Source: Seminavis robusta (taxonomy: Eukaryota; Bacillariophyta; Bacillariophyceae; Naviculales; Naviculaceae). Taken from it: a DNA stretch of 64,000 bases. Position numbers and translations under genes: made by a program. Position 1 is the stretch's first letter, and each line of letters opens with the position of its first letter. The notes below the pieces were generated by a model. That model worked only from the letters and a program-made list of their open reading frames with translations. It had not been told where the DNA came from and ran no database searches. Of the stretch, positions 41,344-53,321 are shown one piece after another. The stretch is taken from contig CAICTM010000004.1 of NCBI GenBank assembly GCA_903772945.1, positions 124,001 through 188,000 of the forward strand. Reading direction: 5' to 3'.

Positions 41344-44300
41344 TTACAGCAAGCCTGCTTGAAACTCTTGATGTTGTGGTGTCGACTCCACCGGTACTCG
41401 ACTGTGCAGGTACGATGGATTCATGTTCACAGGCTTCTTCTTCTCCGACAGGCCGCCCAAAAGATTTGACATGAGCGGGCCAATGGCGCTCGAAAGCGCA
41501 CTTGCAGAAGAACCGGCTTCACTGAAGGCTCTGTACTGGTAAGCGCCAGGTCTGCTGCTGATGTAGCTCCCTCCTGAAGACCCTGTCATACGCCGGTACT
41601 GCTCTGGACGTTGGTGATGGTAGTCGCTGTGGTAGCCCGTCGTTGAAACCGTAAGGTCGTCCTCGTCCTCCCATCTCTTTGAGTGCCCTGTTTCAGGCAG
41701 TCTGATAACATTGGAAGTGCGAAAGGTTTCATTGACAAACTGATCCGTCTCGTGCGACGATACACCAGGCAACGAAGGCGCAGACGCTCTAGAATCTGGT
41801 CTTGGGTCTTCAACGTGCTTCCGGTATTGCACTACGGCAGAATACTCGATCGAATCAGTGAACTTGGAGAAGAGCTCTGGGGTGCTCAATGGTGGAGGTC
41901 TCCGTTCGGCTTGGGAAACCGCCTTGGTCATGATGGCGCGCTGATCAGTGGTCAAAAAATCATTGCGAAAACTGCAGTAGAAGCACGATGAAAAAGCGAT
42001 ATGTAAGCGGCATAATGAAAGCAGGCGGTTCGTGCGGGCCTGACATATAATTTCCTTCTTACCTGAGCGTCAAAGGGCGCCCACGGGCTTTGATGGATTT
42101 TCTGATGCTATCAAAAGTCCACCTTCCGACCTCTACAGAGACTCCATCAAAGGCCACAAGTCGCGCCCCCAACTTTGGTCGTATGTTGTTGCCGGAATCA
42201 TCGAATCCCTCAAATCCACACACAAGTACAGCGTCAACTGGAGTGGCAACCTGCAAACAAGCATCCGAGTTTGGTTCTCCGTGGTCAACATCGTTCTTTG
42301 CCCAAGTAGCAATTGCAGCGACTCGCTTCAGCTCCGAAGCAGTCTTATCCGCGCCACGAGGATCTCCCGCAAGATCAGATGTCATTGCATCAGTCAGCAA
42401 GCCCCGCGGCTTAACTGGAGGTGCTGGGACCTTTTGAAACTGAAGCCCGATTTTCTGTGTATAGAACGTGAGATGATAAATTTGAAGTTCGTCTTGGTAC
42501 CTTTGAGGTCCCACAGAAGCGAATTCATCCTTAGGTTTTGTCTGCACCACGTCCGCCAGGGGGCAAACCAGCCTGGAGGTGGCCTGAGTTCGAGCAACAT
42601 TGATCGGTTTGAAGTATTCCATTTTGTCGTCTCCGTCTTCCGTTCGCCTTAACTCTTCCATCTCATCCTGATCTAACTGCAGAATTGGATTTGGTCGCAG
42701 AGGTGTGCTAATGGGCCTACCTCCCGAGCTGCCACTTTCACCCCCGAAAGAAGCAGCGACGCTGCTGATGGACCGTCCATCAATATCCACGGGTTTCGGG
42801 AATCCGCTCTCATCGACAACCATTTCTGGAGGTTGCAGCGACGAAGCCTCGCCGTCTTCATCATCTGCCCCTTCAAGAGCAACACGTTTAGAAATGTTGC
42901 CCTCGACTTCTCCGCTGTCCGCTTCAGATTCGGTCTCAAAAGAGCTCCGATCAAAAAGGGAAGGTAGTGGCGAATCGCGAGGGCGGGAAGAATGCGAAAG
43001 AAGAGGAAGTGATGGCGGCGGTTTGGCAGGAGTAGTGTGATGAACGACGGTAGCTGCAGTACTTGTTGTGTCCATTCGAGCGAAGCGAATATTCCTCACA
43101 CCCGACTGAGTCGAGGCTGTTGTTGTTGCTGTACTATTGCAGGAGGAAGGTACAGCTGGGTCATGAAGGCGCCTGGCATTCGACGTAGGTTCTGCATCTT
43201 TGTCTTGCTGATCTCCCTTGACAGCTGATGCCGATATGAACTCCTCGTGCAGTCGAATGCTCGACACCACATGCTCCTCCAACTCATTGATCAGTCGTTC
43301 CTCTTCGTCACTGCCAATCGTTGCATCATCTTCCACGTCCATCTCGGGAAGCCCCAATGCATATTTCATCCTTGGCTGTGTCGTTAGATGTTGTCGTTGC
43401 TGCGAGTGGTATCCCATTTGTTGAGCAAGCAGATGCTGCTGCTGTTGCTGCAACTGTTGTTGCTTTTTCTGTACTTCCATCAACGACTTCACTTCTCGAA
43501 CCAGCACTCGCTTTTCTCGTTTTTTCTGCTTGAGTGTCTTTCGAATGCTGCAATTCTCCTCCCACAAATTGCAAAGCTGTTTCTCTGCCTTGGTCATCCG
43601 AGCTTGCAGCGCCTTTGAGACATCCTGAGCCGCTTTTGTATCTTCCACCGCAGCAATGGCCTCTTCCGATGACAATCGTACATTCTCCCGCAGTTGTTGA
43701 CATGCATTGATCAGAGCCGGAAAGTGTTGTCCTGGTGCGTCCAGCTGTTCGATAATATTGCTGCTTTCAAAGAGGGCTGCCGCGGCCTCTTCGGCGGCGG
43801 CATCATCGTCCAGTAACGAGACATCCCGAGGCCCCTTATCAACATTGTCATCATCCTCAGCCGGCTCCTCGTTTTCCCTGGCAGTGTTTCGATCTTTCTG
43901 CTCGTCCGTGGAAGCCTCAGTTTCAGTTTCGTTGCGAGTGCCCGGCTCGTTTGAATTAGTCTCGTTAGCATTGCCTTCCGTGGCCACTTTCTCTACAGCC
44001 TTTGCGGTGGTTTTTGCAGCAGGATTATCCTTGCCAATCGCTACGGCAAGATCGTTGCCATCACCCTCTTGCCGATCGCTGTCTTTCTCTGCATTAAACA
44101 TGACTGCGTCGCCCGTCTCCCCTTGATCGTCAGTCCTTTCTTTTGCTTCTTCCCCAGTTTTCTCATTGTCAGCATGAGTGGTTGTTGTCGTTGGCATTTT
44201 CCGCACGTGATTGGCCAGTACCCGAATGGTTTCATCCAATTGTTCAAACTGTCCCTTCCATCGTCGTGCATCTTCCAGAGCCCCATCCCGGTCTTGTTCC

Positions 44301-45334
44301 ACATAAGCATAATGTTCCAATTGTCGTTTCAAATCCTCAATTTCATTCTTTGCGTTCGCCAATTCTTGTTGTGATTCTTCCCATTTCGATCGAACATGGG
44401 ACAATCGTTCTTGCTGTAGCGATTGACACCATTCTTGCGCCTGTTCGGGAGTTCGTGCTTCCAAATGTATGGTCCTTGCATGGTTGGGCCATTTTAATTC
44501 GAGTCGCGATCGCCCATCGGGTAATGTTTCGACAATCTGGACTGTGGCATCGTCCATGGCAATGGCTCCTCGTGGTACAGTGTCACTGGGAGACAAAAAG
44601 TAGTAGAGATATGTGGAGGGTTGTAGCACAAAGAATCGGCGTTTGTACGTATGAATGTTGGTTCCTAATTTCTGCAGAAACCCAGCTCTGGGAGCCAATC
44701 GGGCCAAATCAGTGGCATTGGGTGGTTCTGGCACGGCTGATAATTGTTGTTGTTGTTGTGAAGGATGAGAGGCTGCCTGACGTGGAGGTGGTTGTGAATT
44801 GCCATGAGCATGATGTTGAGGATGATGTTGTTTTCTAGCAGGCGAAGAGGAGGACCCAGAAACGCCAATTCCCTTGAGTAGATGCTGCATCATTCCCTCC
44901 TGTTTGTTGTTGTTTTGATGGGCAGCATTGCCATGGGTTGCACTACTGGAGCCAGAAGGCGGCAATGGAGCCGATGGGTCCAGTACCAAAGGAGAAGGCG
45001 GTGGCACATCGTCTACATAATCGAGTCCAATTCCTGGAAATGGGGATTGTTGTTGCTGGGATGGTGGAAAGTACTCTTGCTGCTGGTGTCGAAATCGTTC
45101 TTGGCGAGAGACGCTGGCAATGCTACCCTGATAGTGTTGAGCCGATGGTGGTGTCTGTCTTGTTGCCATGTGAACATTATTTCTGGGAGTTTCATATTGT
45201 TGTTGCTGCTGGTAATGGTGCTGTTGTGGCCGTCTGTGACTGTGCCATTGACTGCTGGAGACAGGGATCACAGGATGCTGCTGCTGTCGTTGTGGCCGGT
45301 GATGGTGGCGTCCTCCACCAGTGGAGGAATTCAT
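41344..45334 (-). CDS. PH domain / coiled-coil / PDZ-like protein, 1,299 residues
   Basis: Exons 45334-42063 and 41971-41344, a 91-bp phase-2 intron (GTAAGA...CTGCAG). The ATG at 45334 is the first in frame (MNSSTGGGRHHH). The N-terminal ~215 residues are Gln/His/Ser/Pro-rich. A PH domain follows at about 217-315 (AGFLQKLGTNIHTYKRRFFVLQP...EQAQEWCQSL with the terminal Trp), then coiled coils and a long acidic Glu/Asp/Thr/Asn-rich region. The C-terminal ~200 residues of exon 1 contain IGLQFQKVP ... ARLVAFDGVSVEVGRWTFDSIRKSIKARGRPLTL, continued by SFRND across the intron: a PDZ-like fold. The Ser/Tyr-rich tail ends HQEFQAGLL. Likely a membrane-phosphoinositide-binding scaffold. Poly-Gln (CAG/CAA) tracts make length variation between alleles likely. 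Confidence 0.82.
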
Positions 45335-45917
45335 TGTAACCGCCAAAGCTGTCCCTAGCTAGTATTGGTGGTAGCTCTGCAGTAGCAACAGGAACCCGGC
45401 CAATCCTCCTACAGTACTCAAGAGACTCTTGGAATTGAGGAAGGACGGATAGCTACTAGCCGACGAGATCAAATGGGAAGATGGTGGTGGTGGTGTCCAG
45501 AAAAAGCGGCATCAGGATTGATTGCGGAAACGGAACCTCCTGAAGACGGTTTCTCCTCTACCGTACCGATAGCTGTCCAGCCTTGTCCACCTCTGTGCAA
45601 CAATTGAAATATCCAAGTTTCTTCTTCTTATACTCGTTCTGCTCCAATAACAACTCTAGCTAGAATGTGGTCCCCGAGCATCAGAATAAGGCCGCTGTCC
45701 TCATCATTGTCGGCTGCCACCGCATTCATGCTGCATGCACCAAACATAAAACGGTCAATTAGAGCTCATATTGCTTTTTACACAAGAGGTTTAAATCTTT
45801 GGGTTTCCCAGGACTTTTTTCAATTTTTTCGGCGAACCCAAGGGATGGAGTAAACTTGTTAGGATGCACCCAGTCTCCCTTTTTTAATGTTGCAGGGTAA
45901 GCCGAGCATCGTGGATC

Positions 45918-45947
45918 GAAAACGTGGAAAACACTTTCCACGTTTTC
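45918..45947. repeat. Perfect hairpin: 13-bp stem, 4-nt loop
   Basis: GAAAACGTGGAAA (45918-45930), ACAC loop, TTTCCACGTTTTC (45935-45947). A perfect palindrome with an ACGTGG core; function unknown. Confidence 0.9.
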
Positions 45948-46917
45948 TTAACACCATGCATTCTCCTCTGCAAAAACACTTGTTATTAGATAACATACTA
46001 GTACACAAGACACTGCGTCAATCAAATCCGCATCTTCGCACCTCCTTCGTCACTCCGACTCAACAGAGACATTTAAAGAAACAGCATTGAACTGAGCATC
46101 CTATGACAAGGCAACCCAACCCAATCAGCACTGTCAAGACCTTCGGGACACCACACTGCAGCCTATGCAACAGGGGGCGACTGGAGATACTGAAACTATC
46201 CAGAGAATCACATGAAAAGCTGATCAACTCCTGCAACGAAATCTATGGAGCCTGCCAACATCAATCACAATTTTATAAGTACCACAATAGCTAGCCCAAG
46301 CACTGATGATTCCCATGGGGGATGAAAAAGTCAAACAACCGAAAAGTTACCACAGAGTGAAAGCTCGTGTTTTAGCCATTCAGCAGTTTGTGAGCAAACT
46401 TACTTAGGTCAGTCGCTTTGTGCTAAAATCGTATGAGTCTGTGGAGTTATTCAATTCTTATCTACATGTACCGTAGGGTTTGTGGAGAAAAAGGTCGATC
46501 AAAACTGTCAAAGCTAATGTCAAATCAAAAAAGAGGATTTCCCCCCATGCTGACGATGTGCGAATCGAATCATCAATTAGTGGGTGGGCGCAAGTTTCCA
46601 GGTGCATCCCGGCTACCGGTTCCACGTGGGTGATGGAGTGTTGAGTTTTGGCTGTGGAGCACCCATTGTCATTTCCAGCCAGCAGAAGTTGAATGCACGG
46701 AGTAGTACCGATGCTGAAGTGATTGAAGTGGATGATTTGATGAATGATGAATAAGATTTTGAACCAAGCTCTATCTTGCAGCTCAAAGTGTTGATGTTCA
46801 AGAGAATACTTTGCATCAGGACAAAAAGAGCACAATCACATTGGCGGAGAACGGGAAGAGCAGTACTGGCAAACACACATGTGCTTTGAATGTCAGGTTT
46901 ATTTATCATGGCCAAGT

Positions 46918-46955
46918 GAACCAAGGCAACCTTCGAGAACCAAGGCAACCTTCGA
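46918..46955. repeat. 19-bp tandem duplication
   Basis: Two exact copies of a 19-bp unit starting GAACCAAGGCAACC, 46918-46936 and 46937-46955. Confidence 0.9.
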
Positions 46956-47511
46956 GTTGTCTACTGTCCCACATCAGACATGCATATTGACTACCTCACT
47001 AGCCCATGTAGGGCAACAGCTAAGGCAACAAGGCAACCCATTCCATGAGCATCACCCACATTATCATGACACATCCCCCCTTAGCTTTTAGATATTACTC
47101 TCTACGTTTGCACATGTGGGGACGATTTGTACCGGTATGTTCGGTAAAGTACCGGTATCATACCTGGTACCGGCATAACAAAAGACTGCATCCTCAGGAG
47201 TTTCACCCCCACGGTATCCAAAAGCAGTCATTGGAAAGTTGTAAAGAACTTTTGAAGTAGAGAAGTGTTCTCCGGAAGCCATGGAGGGTGGAGGGCAGAC
47301 GCCCATTTCAAGATTTCAAGCGCAGCGGTGCAAGCGAAGGGACGGAGGACGGAGGCTTGAACAAAATACAGTCATTTCATTTCGAGGAGCGCAAGAAAAG
47401 ATCACTCTTCGTTTTCGGCTCAGCTCGAGATCGTAGTAATTATAAACCAAGGGACTAGTACAGCTGAGTGTTACTGTATTCACAATTCACTCATTCACTT
47501 CAACAAATAGT

Positions 47512-49959
47512 ATGAACACCAGTGGCGGCCAAGATGTTCCTTCTGCTGTACCGGTACCACCGGTACGGGTACCAGGAACTCACATGCCGGTAGTAGTCCA
47601 GTCGGAGCCAACTGTTCCAAAACAAAGCTCAATAGAAGGAGTTGATGATGCAACCTCGGAAGGTGCCCAACGACGTGTCTCGAGAGAAACAGTGGAGCGT
47701 ATTAGTCGCCCTGCTGCTTCGGCGGAAACCGGAGCGAGCGACGTAAGGCAAGCTGTTGGAATCAACAAAAAGTCACGTTGGTCCTTGTCTAGTAGTAGGA
47801 GTTAACAGTCAACGCCAAGCACCCTTTCGAAGCCAGTCATCCTTTCGCAGCCAACGCCAATCATCCTTTCGCTCCGTACCAGGAGCACGCAGTGTCCGAT
47901 CTGCACCCGCAAGAACGAAATCTGGACCCGCAAGAACAAGACGAAGCTCGCAAGGAGAGTTGGATGAAGAAGAATCCTCGGAAGAATTCATCATGGGAGT
48001 TGTGAGAGAAAGAGCCAATGATAGCCCTACATCAAAGAAGAAGGCGCAGGCCGGGGGTAGACGACGACTTCGGAAACCTATTCGACACTCTCGTTCGTTT
48101 GATGCACCCACTCGTGGTGGTAGATCCGTACGAGGTCGACCATTACGCGCCAGTCTACAGTCATCCCCAGGATCCAACCGGCGCAATGGTCCTCCCCCCG
48201 AAAAAGAGGAGGTGGTTGAAGTGCATCCCGCCACCTCGGAAGACGCTGCGGCCTCGCTAGTAGTGGATGCGGAAGCATCATCACTCGCCACAAGGAATAG
48301 TTTGAAGGAGGGACAGCCGGGAGCATTTAGTGCCATGGCACAGGCAGAATCGTCTCTGGCGATGAAGCATGTTTTGATGGATGATCCAGGCAATAGTGTG
48401 GAGCAGCCTGAAGCAGCAACGACATCGCCTGCTTCAGCATATGAGCCTGCACCACTCCCAGAAACGACAGAACTTGGATCGACTCAGACGAATTCCAAAG
48501 TCATCTCACCACAGTTGGTTGCCTCTTTTGATGTCAAAACAAATGTAGAGAGCAGTCGTCTACCTGGTGCAGAAAGTGTTCGTGGCCCAGGTGCGGAGGC
48601 AGATGCCTATGATGACTTTAGTCAACAAGATTCATTCGACGAAGAAAATCCTGCGGATGATGACTCTGCGGCTGCGGGGTGTATGCCGGTATCGGAAGGG
48701 GTGTCATCTGGGTCGATTGTTAGCGATGATGATGTTCTTGTGGAAGCTCGCCTGGTGGACGACAGCAGCAAGGGGTTCCTTGTCGTAGAAGCCAAACCCG
48801 CTCAGGAGGTTAAAGACTTGAAATGCCAGGACATGCTCAAGAATCCAAAGGTGCGGTGGTCGTTTACAGGCTTGATTTGCCTCATGTCTGCGGTTGTCTT
48901 GGCTATCATACTCGCCTTCACCCTGGGTGGTGGTGGTGACAACCAAGAAGAAAGCGGCAATGCGGAACAGGGCGGTGCCAGCAACGGAGCTGAGGGTGCG
49001 CATTCCCCAGCAGCACCAGAAGCATCCAAGACTTATCCTCCAATCAAGTCAGGTGCATCACCAGTATTGTTGGATGCCCTAGGGGGGGGGCTGCTAGAAT
49101 CCACTCGGGTAGCACTAACACAACCTCGCCACAATTCCGGGCCCAGCAGTGGTTGTTACAGCACCCCAACTTGGATGAATATCCACCTCACAGGATACTC
49201 CAAAGGTGGGCTCTGGCTACATTCTACTATGCAACAGAGGGCGATTCTTGGCGTTCAAGAACCAACTGGCTTGACAAAACAATTGCGGAGTGTGACTGGA
49301 TCATTGACGGATTTCCATGCCAAGGTGACATCTTGGATAGAATTGGTCTTGGGGGCAACAATCTGGATGGCAGCATTCCTCCAGAGTTGTTCCTGATTTC
49401 AAGTCTTCAGGTCTTGGATCTTTCTGCCAATGTGGCTCTCAGAGGTACTCTCCCTTCTACGATTGGATTACTGGACAAACTTCAATTTGTCTATGTCGAT
49501 GAAACGGGCATCAGTGGCTCCATCCCGACAGAACTAGGCAGAGCCACGAGTCTGGAAGCTGTGGTTTTCTTTTCTATCGATTCACTTTCTGGAACTCTGC
49601 CAAGTGAATTGGGTCTCCTGACCAACTTGCAGGAACTTACGATTCGGGAGGTAAAACTCAACGGGGCGACTATACCCTCGGAATTGGGAAACCTCCAAAA
49701 TTTGACAAATTTGGACTTATCTGTTGCAAATCTTCAAGGAACGCTGCCCAGCGAATTGGGCCGTCTCACAAACCTCGAGGGATTGAATCTAGGATCAAAC
49801 AAGGACTTGGTTGGGACTATTCCCACAGAGTACTCTCGCTTGACTACCTTGTCGCAGGGCGGCGGGTTGGAAGTGGAAATCACCGGCCTTGTTGGATCCA
49901 TCCCTCCAAGCCTGTGTCTTGTGGTTATTGCAACGGAAACCAACCTGACAGGATGCTAG
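47512..49959 (+). pseudogene. LRR single-pass membrane protein, frameshifted at a G9 run
   Basis: A second member of the LRR membrane-protein family. Exon 1 is probably 47512-47742 (MNTSGGQDVPSAVPVPP), then a likely 94-bp phase-0 intron 47743-47836 (GTAAGG...GCCAG), then SSFRSQRQSSFRS. The N-terminal region is Ser/Arg-rich, then acidic, with LVEARLVDDSSKGFLVVEAKP just before the membrane segment (WSFTGLICLMSAVVLAIILAF). The frame carrying these runs into a stop at 49396, while the conserved SPQFRAQQWLLQHP cap and about eight LRRs (to a TGA-free end at 49959, TETNLTGC) lie in another frame. The switch maps between 49060 and 49125; the nine G at 49082-49090 are the obvious place for a one-base indel. 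This could be a true null allele or a sequencing error in the homopolymer, so the gene may be intact in the organism. Confidence 0.75.
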
Positions 49960-50146
49960 CCAGCGTTGGCAATTCCACGGCTTTATTGCGAGCTGCTTGG
50001 TGGGGCCAAAACGCACTGAATACGACTAATATATAAGTACATGTTGAATATGAAGGTTGGCAGCTGGACAACGGCAAGAGCTAGGTATAGTATGCACATT
50101 TGGGTGCGATATGGATTCGATTCTTCATCACCCTATCTTCCGCTTA

Positions 50147-51127
50147 CTATCCTTCCATTTCCAACACAGCAACGAGCCCAAAGTGATCAGACGGCCATAT
50201 AGTTTTGGCGCTGTCAAAAGGTTCCACGCCAAGACGCTCGATGGCGGTCGGAACACACATGTATTTGGGCGGAGCTTGCATAGGTTGAGATATTGAGTGT
50301 TCAGCCAGATCCATCATTACGATGCGATCATACCGAACTTGTTTGTGCTTGCCATGGGCCTCAAATCTCATTTGGTTCTGATAGGTGTCTTCCGTGTATC
50401 CTGGATCATTCTTTGGTTTGAGAAGCTTCCACAAGTCAGTGCTGTTGGCGTCCACCACCTCGTTCTCGGCGTAGGACGGATCCAAGTTGAAGTCGCCAAC
50501 CAGAAACGCCACATGGGGCTTGATGTCCTTCGTGTTACCACACGGAGTCTCTTTCATATCGGAAAACAGTGCATCGAGCTGTTTCCTTCGTGTCATCTCC
50601 ATGTGCCTCCCGCTTTCCAAATGTGTCGCGACCACTCGGATCTTGGCAGGAGTGTCGTTCTTCTTGCGGGAAGACGATGATGCCACCTCGAGGTCTACCA
50701 AGAGCCCTCTTCTGCCGTAAATGCTCTCCAATGGCAGGGTATTCGTCGAATTTACTTCCAACCTGCTGGAATCCTTTCGAATCCAAATGGCGCAGTCATA
50801 CCCATGAGGCAAACTCAATTCTGTGGGCTCGTACCGACTGCGGAGGTATTGGCAGTTCAGCATGCAGCGGTGGACATTGGTAGTTACTTCCTGGAAACAA
50901 AGAACATCTGGATGCTGCTGTAGACACTCGGACAGAAGGGCTTCCAATCGCAATTCCCATTCATATGGAGCAAACCAAATGTTCCAAGTAATGATGGTAA
51001 ACGTGTTGTTTTTGCTTTGCCGTTTAGGAGGAAAGGGCAGCTTTTGAAGTTTTTGGCTGAGCCAGTCAACCTCCAAAGGATCTTTTCTGCCCAAGGTCGA
51101 TAATGTGTCGTCGTTGTCTCGTTTCAT
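50147..51127 (-). CDS. Endonuclease/exonuclease/phosphatase-family enzyme, TDP2-like
   Basis: 326 residues from the ATG at 51127; the frame upstream has no ATG. The EEP-fold motifs appear in order: TWNIWF (Asn ~49), CFQEVT (metal-binding Glu ~80), a central Tyr/Arg region, THLES, GDFNLDP (Asp/Asn pair) and the terminal SDHFGL (Asp-His). TWNIWF, FQEVT, GDFNLDP and SDHFG are those of tyrosyl-DNA phosphodiesterase 2, which removes trapped topoisomerase II from 5' DNA ends and unlinks VPg from RNA. Related EEP enzymes cannot be excluded. No presequence is obvious, so nucleus/cytosol. Its start is 314 bp from that of SGT1 on the other strand, so the two may share a promoter region; its stop is 187 bp from the LRR gene. 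Confidence 0.85.
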   Translation of the reverse strand: MKRDNDDTLSTLGRKDPLEVDWLSQKLQKLPFPPKRQSKNNTFTIITWNIWFAPYEWELRLEALLSECLQQHPDVLCFQEVTTNVHRCMLNCQYLRSRYEPTELSLPHGYDCAIWIRKDSSRLEVNSTNTLPLESIYGRRGLLVDLEVASSSSRKKNDTPAKIRVVATHLESGRHMEMTRRKQLDALFSDMKETPCGNTKDIKPHVAFLVGDFNLDPSYAENEVVDANSTDLWKLLKPKNDPGYTEDTYQNQMRFEAHGKHKQVRYDRIVMMDLAEHSISQPMQAPPKYMCVPTAIERLGVEPFDSAKTIWPSDHFGLVAVLEMEG

Positions 51128-51441
51128 CTTGTCGGCTAGTTTCCAGGAGCTAGTTGATGTAAGGAGCTGAGTTTGTTTGGATTTTGATTGTGAGGGTTGT
51201 TTTAGATTGTTCAAAGAGCAATGACAAAAAGGGGTTCTGTCGTGTCGTGCTGAGACGTGACTGAGGCTGAGCGAAGGAGTTCTTCACCGTAGGATCGCAC
51301 GTAGCAATCCTACTGAGAGCCCACAAAATCCTTCGCGATCATTCGATCTCGATCATTGACCACAAGAACCCTTGTCTCACAACAAACTTGCGGAAGCGAC
51401 GCATTCTCGAATCAAATCAACACGACAATAGATAGACAACC
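51128..51441. promoter_or_regulatory. Divergent promoter region, TDP2-like / SGT1
   Basis: 314 bp between two divergent start codons. It contains GATCATTCGATCTCGATCATTGA (51338-51360 area), a run of GATC/ATTCGA words. No defined element can be named; the regulatory role is inferred from gene orientation only. Confidence 0.35.
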
Positions 51442-52878
51442 ATGAAGATTGAAGAAGTGACAGAAGACAAGAGTCCTGCCGAGCTACTGAGCTTGGGAGA
51501 CGCCTGCTTTGTGGACGAAGACTTTGAAGCCAGCATTGACGCGTACGCCGCTGCTCTGAGCGTGGTGGGTGACGATGACAAGACGCTGCAGTTTCGCTGT
51601 TTGTCTCATCGTTCGGCAGCATTCTATCGTCTCCGCCGCAACAACGAGGCTCTGGAGGATGCCCGGGAAGCGTTGGAATTGTTGAGCAGCAGCAACAACA
51701 GCATCGCTGCGCTGCGAGCGGGAGAAAGCGAAATGTGCCACAAACGTGCTGGAGTGGCGGCCATGAATATGCAAGATTTCACTACGGCCAAGACATATTT
51801 TGAACAAGCTCAACAGCTGGCTACTCTCAATCGAGGAGACGAGAAAGCCTACAAATCGTACCTGAAACAGTGTGATTACAATCTCAAGCCTCGCGAAAAG
51901 CCGTCCATGCCAATGCCATCTGGAAAGGATCTTCCATCGCCACCCACAGAGACAAAGCCAGCTCTAAAAAAGCAAGCAGTAGCAGCCAAACCAGTCGCAA
52001 AGGCACCCGAAAAACCCAAGCCAGTAATCTCTCCTCCCAAACCCAGCAGCAAAGCTCCTCCTTCCAACAAAAAACCTGTTACTGGAATGCCCAAGTATCA
52101 ATATTACCAAAACGACAAATTCGTCAAGATTGAATTGCTCGAACCCAATGTCCAAGAGTCGGACTTGGAGGTTCGTTTTGAAGAAACTCATTTGACTGTC
52201 AAATTGACCAAAAATGCTGTCCCCTACACTGTCATTTCCGGACACCTCTACAATGAAGTCGATGTGGAAGGATGCAAAACCATCTTCAAGGGAGAAAAGG
52301 TTCTCATCAAACTCAAAAAACAAAATCTCAATTTTGAATGGCAGGAATTGTTGGGAAAACGAACCTTCAAAGAACCAACTCCTAGCACTACCGCTGCAGC
52401 AGCAGGTGAAACCAAACAAGACGACAATGGAGTCGAAACGAGCCCTCCTCCTCCTGCTGACTCGTCGGATTCTTCTCCCCGCGTACGACCTTACGCCAGT
52501 CACAAGGATTGGGACCAGATTGAAAAAGAGTTGACCGATCAGGAAAAGAGTGAAAAACCAGAAGGAGACGAAGCCATGAACAAATTGTTTCAGCAGATTT
52601 ATGCCACTGCGGTACGTTGTGCTTTGTGATTGTTTATGCCTTTCTTGTTTCCGCCGAGGAGGAATCCTAACACGTGTTGCATTGCTTTTTCTCTCGTGCA
52701 AAAGGATGATGAGACCCGCCGTGCCATGGTCAAGAGCTACCAGACTTCTGGAGGCACCGTGCTTTCGACCAACTGGAATGAAGTCAAGGAAAAGGATTAC
52801 GAAAAGGAGCGCACCGCACCCAAGGGCATGGAATGGAAAAACTGGGAAGGCGACAAGCTGCCTCAGAGTGACGACTAG
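51442..52878 (+). CDS. SGT1: SGT1 co-chaperone (TPR-CS-SGS)
   Basis: Exons 51442-52611 and 52705-52878, a 93-bp phase-0 intron (GTACGT...AAAAG); 447 residues. TPR region at about 12-125 (LLSLGDACFVDEDFEASIDAYAAAL...AKTYFEQAQQLA), a Pro/Lys-rich linker, the CS domain at about 215-305 (YQYYQNDKFVKIELLEPNV...VLIKLKKQNLNFEWQELL) and the C-terminal SGS domain (DWDQIEKEL, then DETRRAMVKSYQTSGG and LSTNWNEV from exon 2). SGT1 binds HSP90 and Skp1 and acts in SCF ubiquitin ligase assembly, kinetochore assembly and, in plants, LRR immune-receptor stability. The last is interesting because two LRR membrane proteins lie in this window, though those are not NLRs. The intron falls inside the SGS domain. 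All three domains are complete. Confidence 0.95.
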
Positions 52879-53321
52879 ATAATATTATTATGGAAATACG
52901 ACTGGGATAAAGCGATCGATCGAAAGCAGCGAAAGAAAATGGGAATGTGATCGCAATTCATACTGTACGGCACCAAAGAGGAATATCAACCGAGCAAGAT
53001 AGGGCGTGCGTAGCGCCTTGGACGACCAGCATCGCAGCAAACCAGAAAGACGCAAAGCACAGTCGTCTCGTAGCGTTTCTAGTATGCACAAAAGCTGTAA
53101 CTATTTATATTTAGAAGCAGCGAACTTCTTTGATTGTTGTTCCAACATGAGAAGGCCCGGTTCAGCAATATCTTCAGAATGTTCATTGTCGTGAGGGTCG
53201 TTGTGGATCCTGTATGATTCTCTGTGTCTGTCTACCGTAGCTGGTCTCGCCTCCTCAATCAGACACTCTCTTTTAGCGTTGTCCCGGGCCCATTCAGAAT
53301 GCACTTTGATTTCCTGCACTC
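52879..53321. other. Convergent intergenic region
   Basis: 3' flanks of SGT1 and the PP2C gene. ATTATTATGG follows the SGT1 stop. No gene supported. Confidence 0.4.

Larger units (their letters stand above)
45335..47511. other. Intergenic region
   Basis: No gene supported. Contains a perfect 13-bp-stem hairpin (45918-45947), a 19-bp tandem duplication (46918-46955), a dense set of GTACCGGTA words at 47128-47175, and CTAGCTAGTATT at 45355. Confidence 0.45.

Noticed and set aside
44143-44838. 231-codon plus-strand frame
   Set aside because: Antisense of the PH-domain gene, whose PH motif is clear on the other strand.
49064-49146. Possible 83-bp GT-AG intron in the second LRR gene that would join the two frames
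   Set aside because: It would remove SPQFRA, the conserved start of the LRR cap seen in the first LRR gene, so a one-base indel at G9 fits better.
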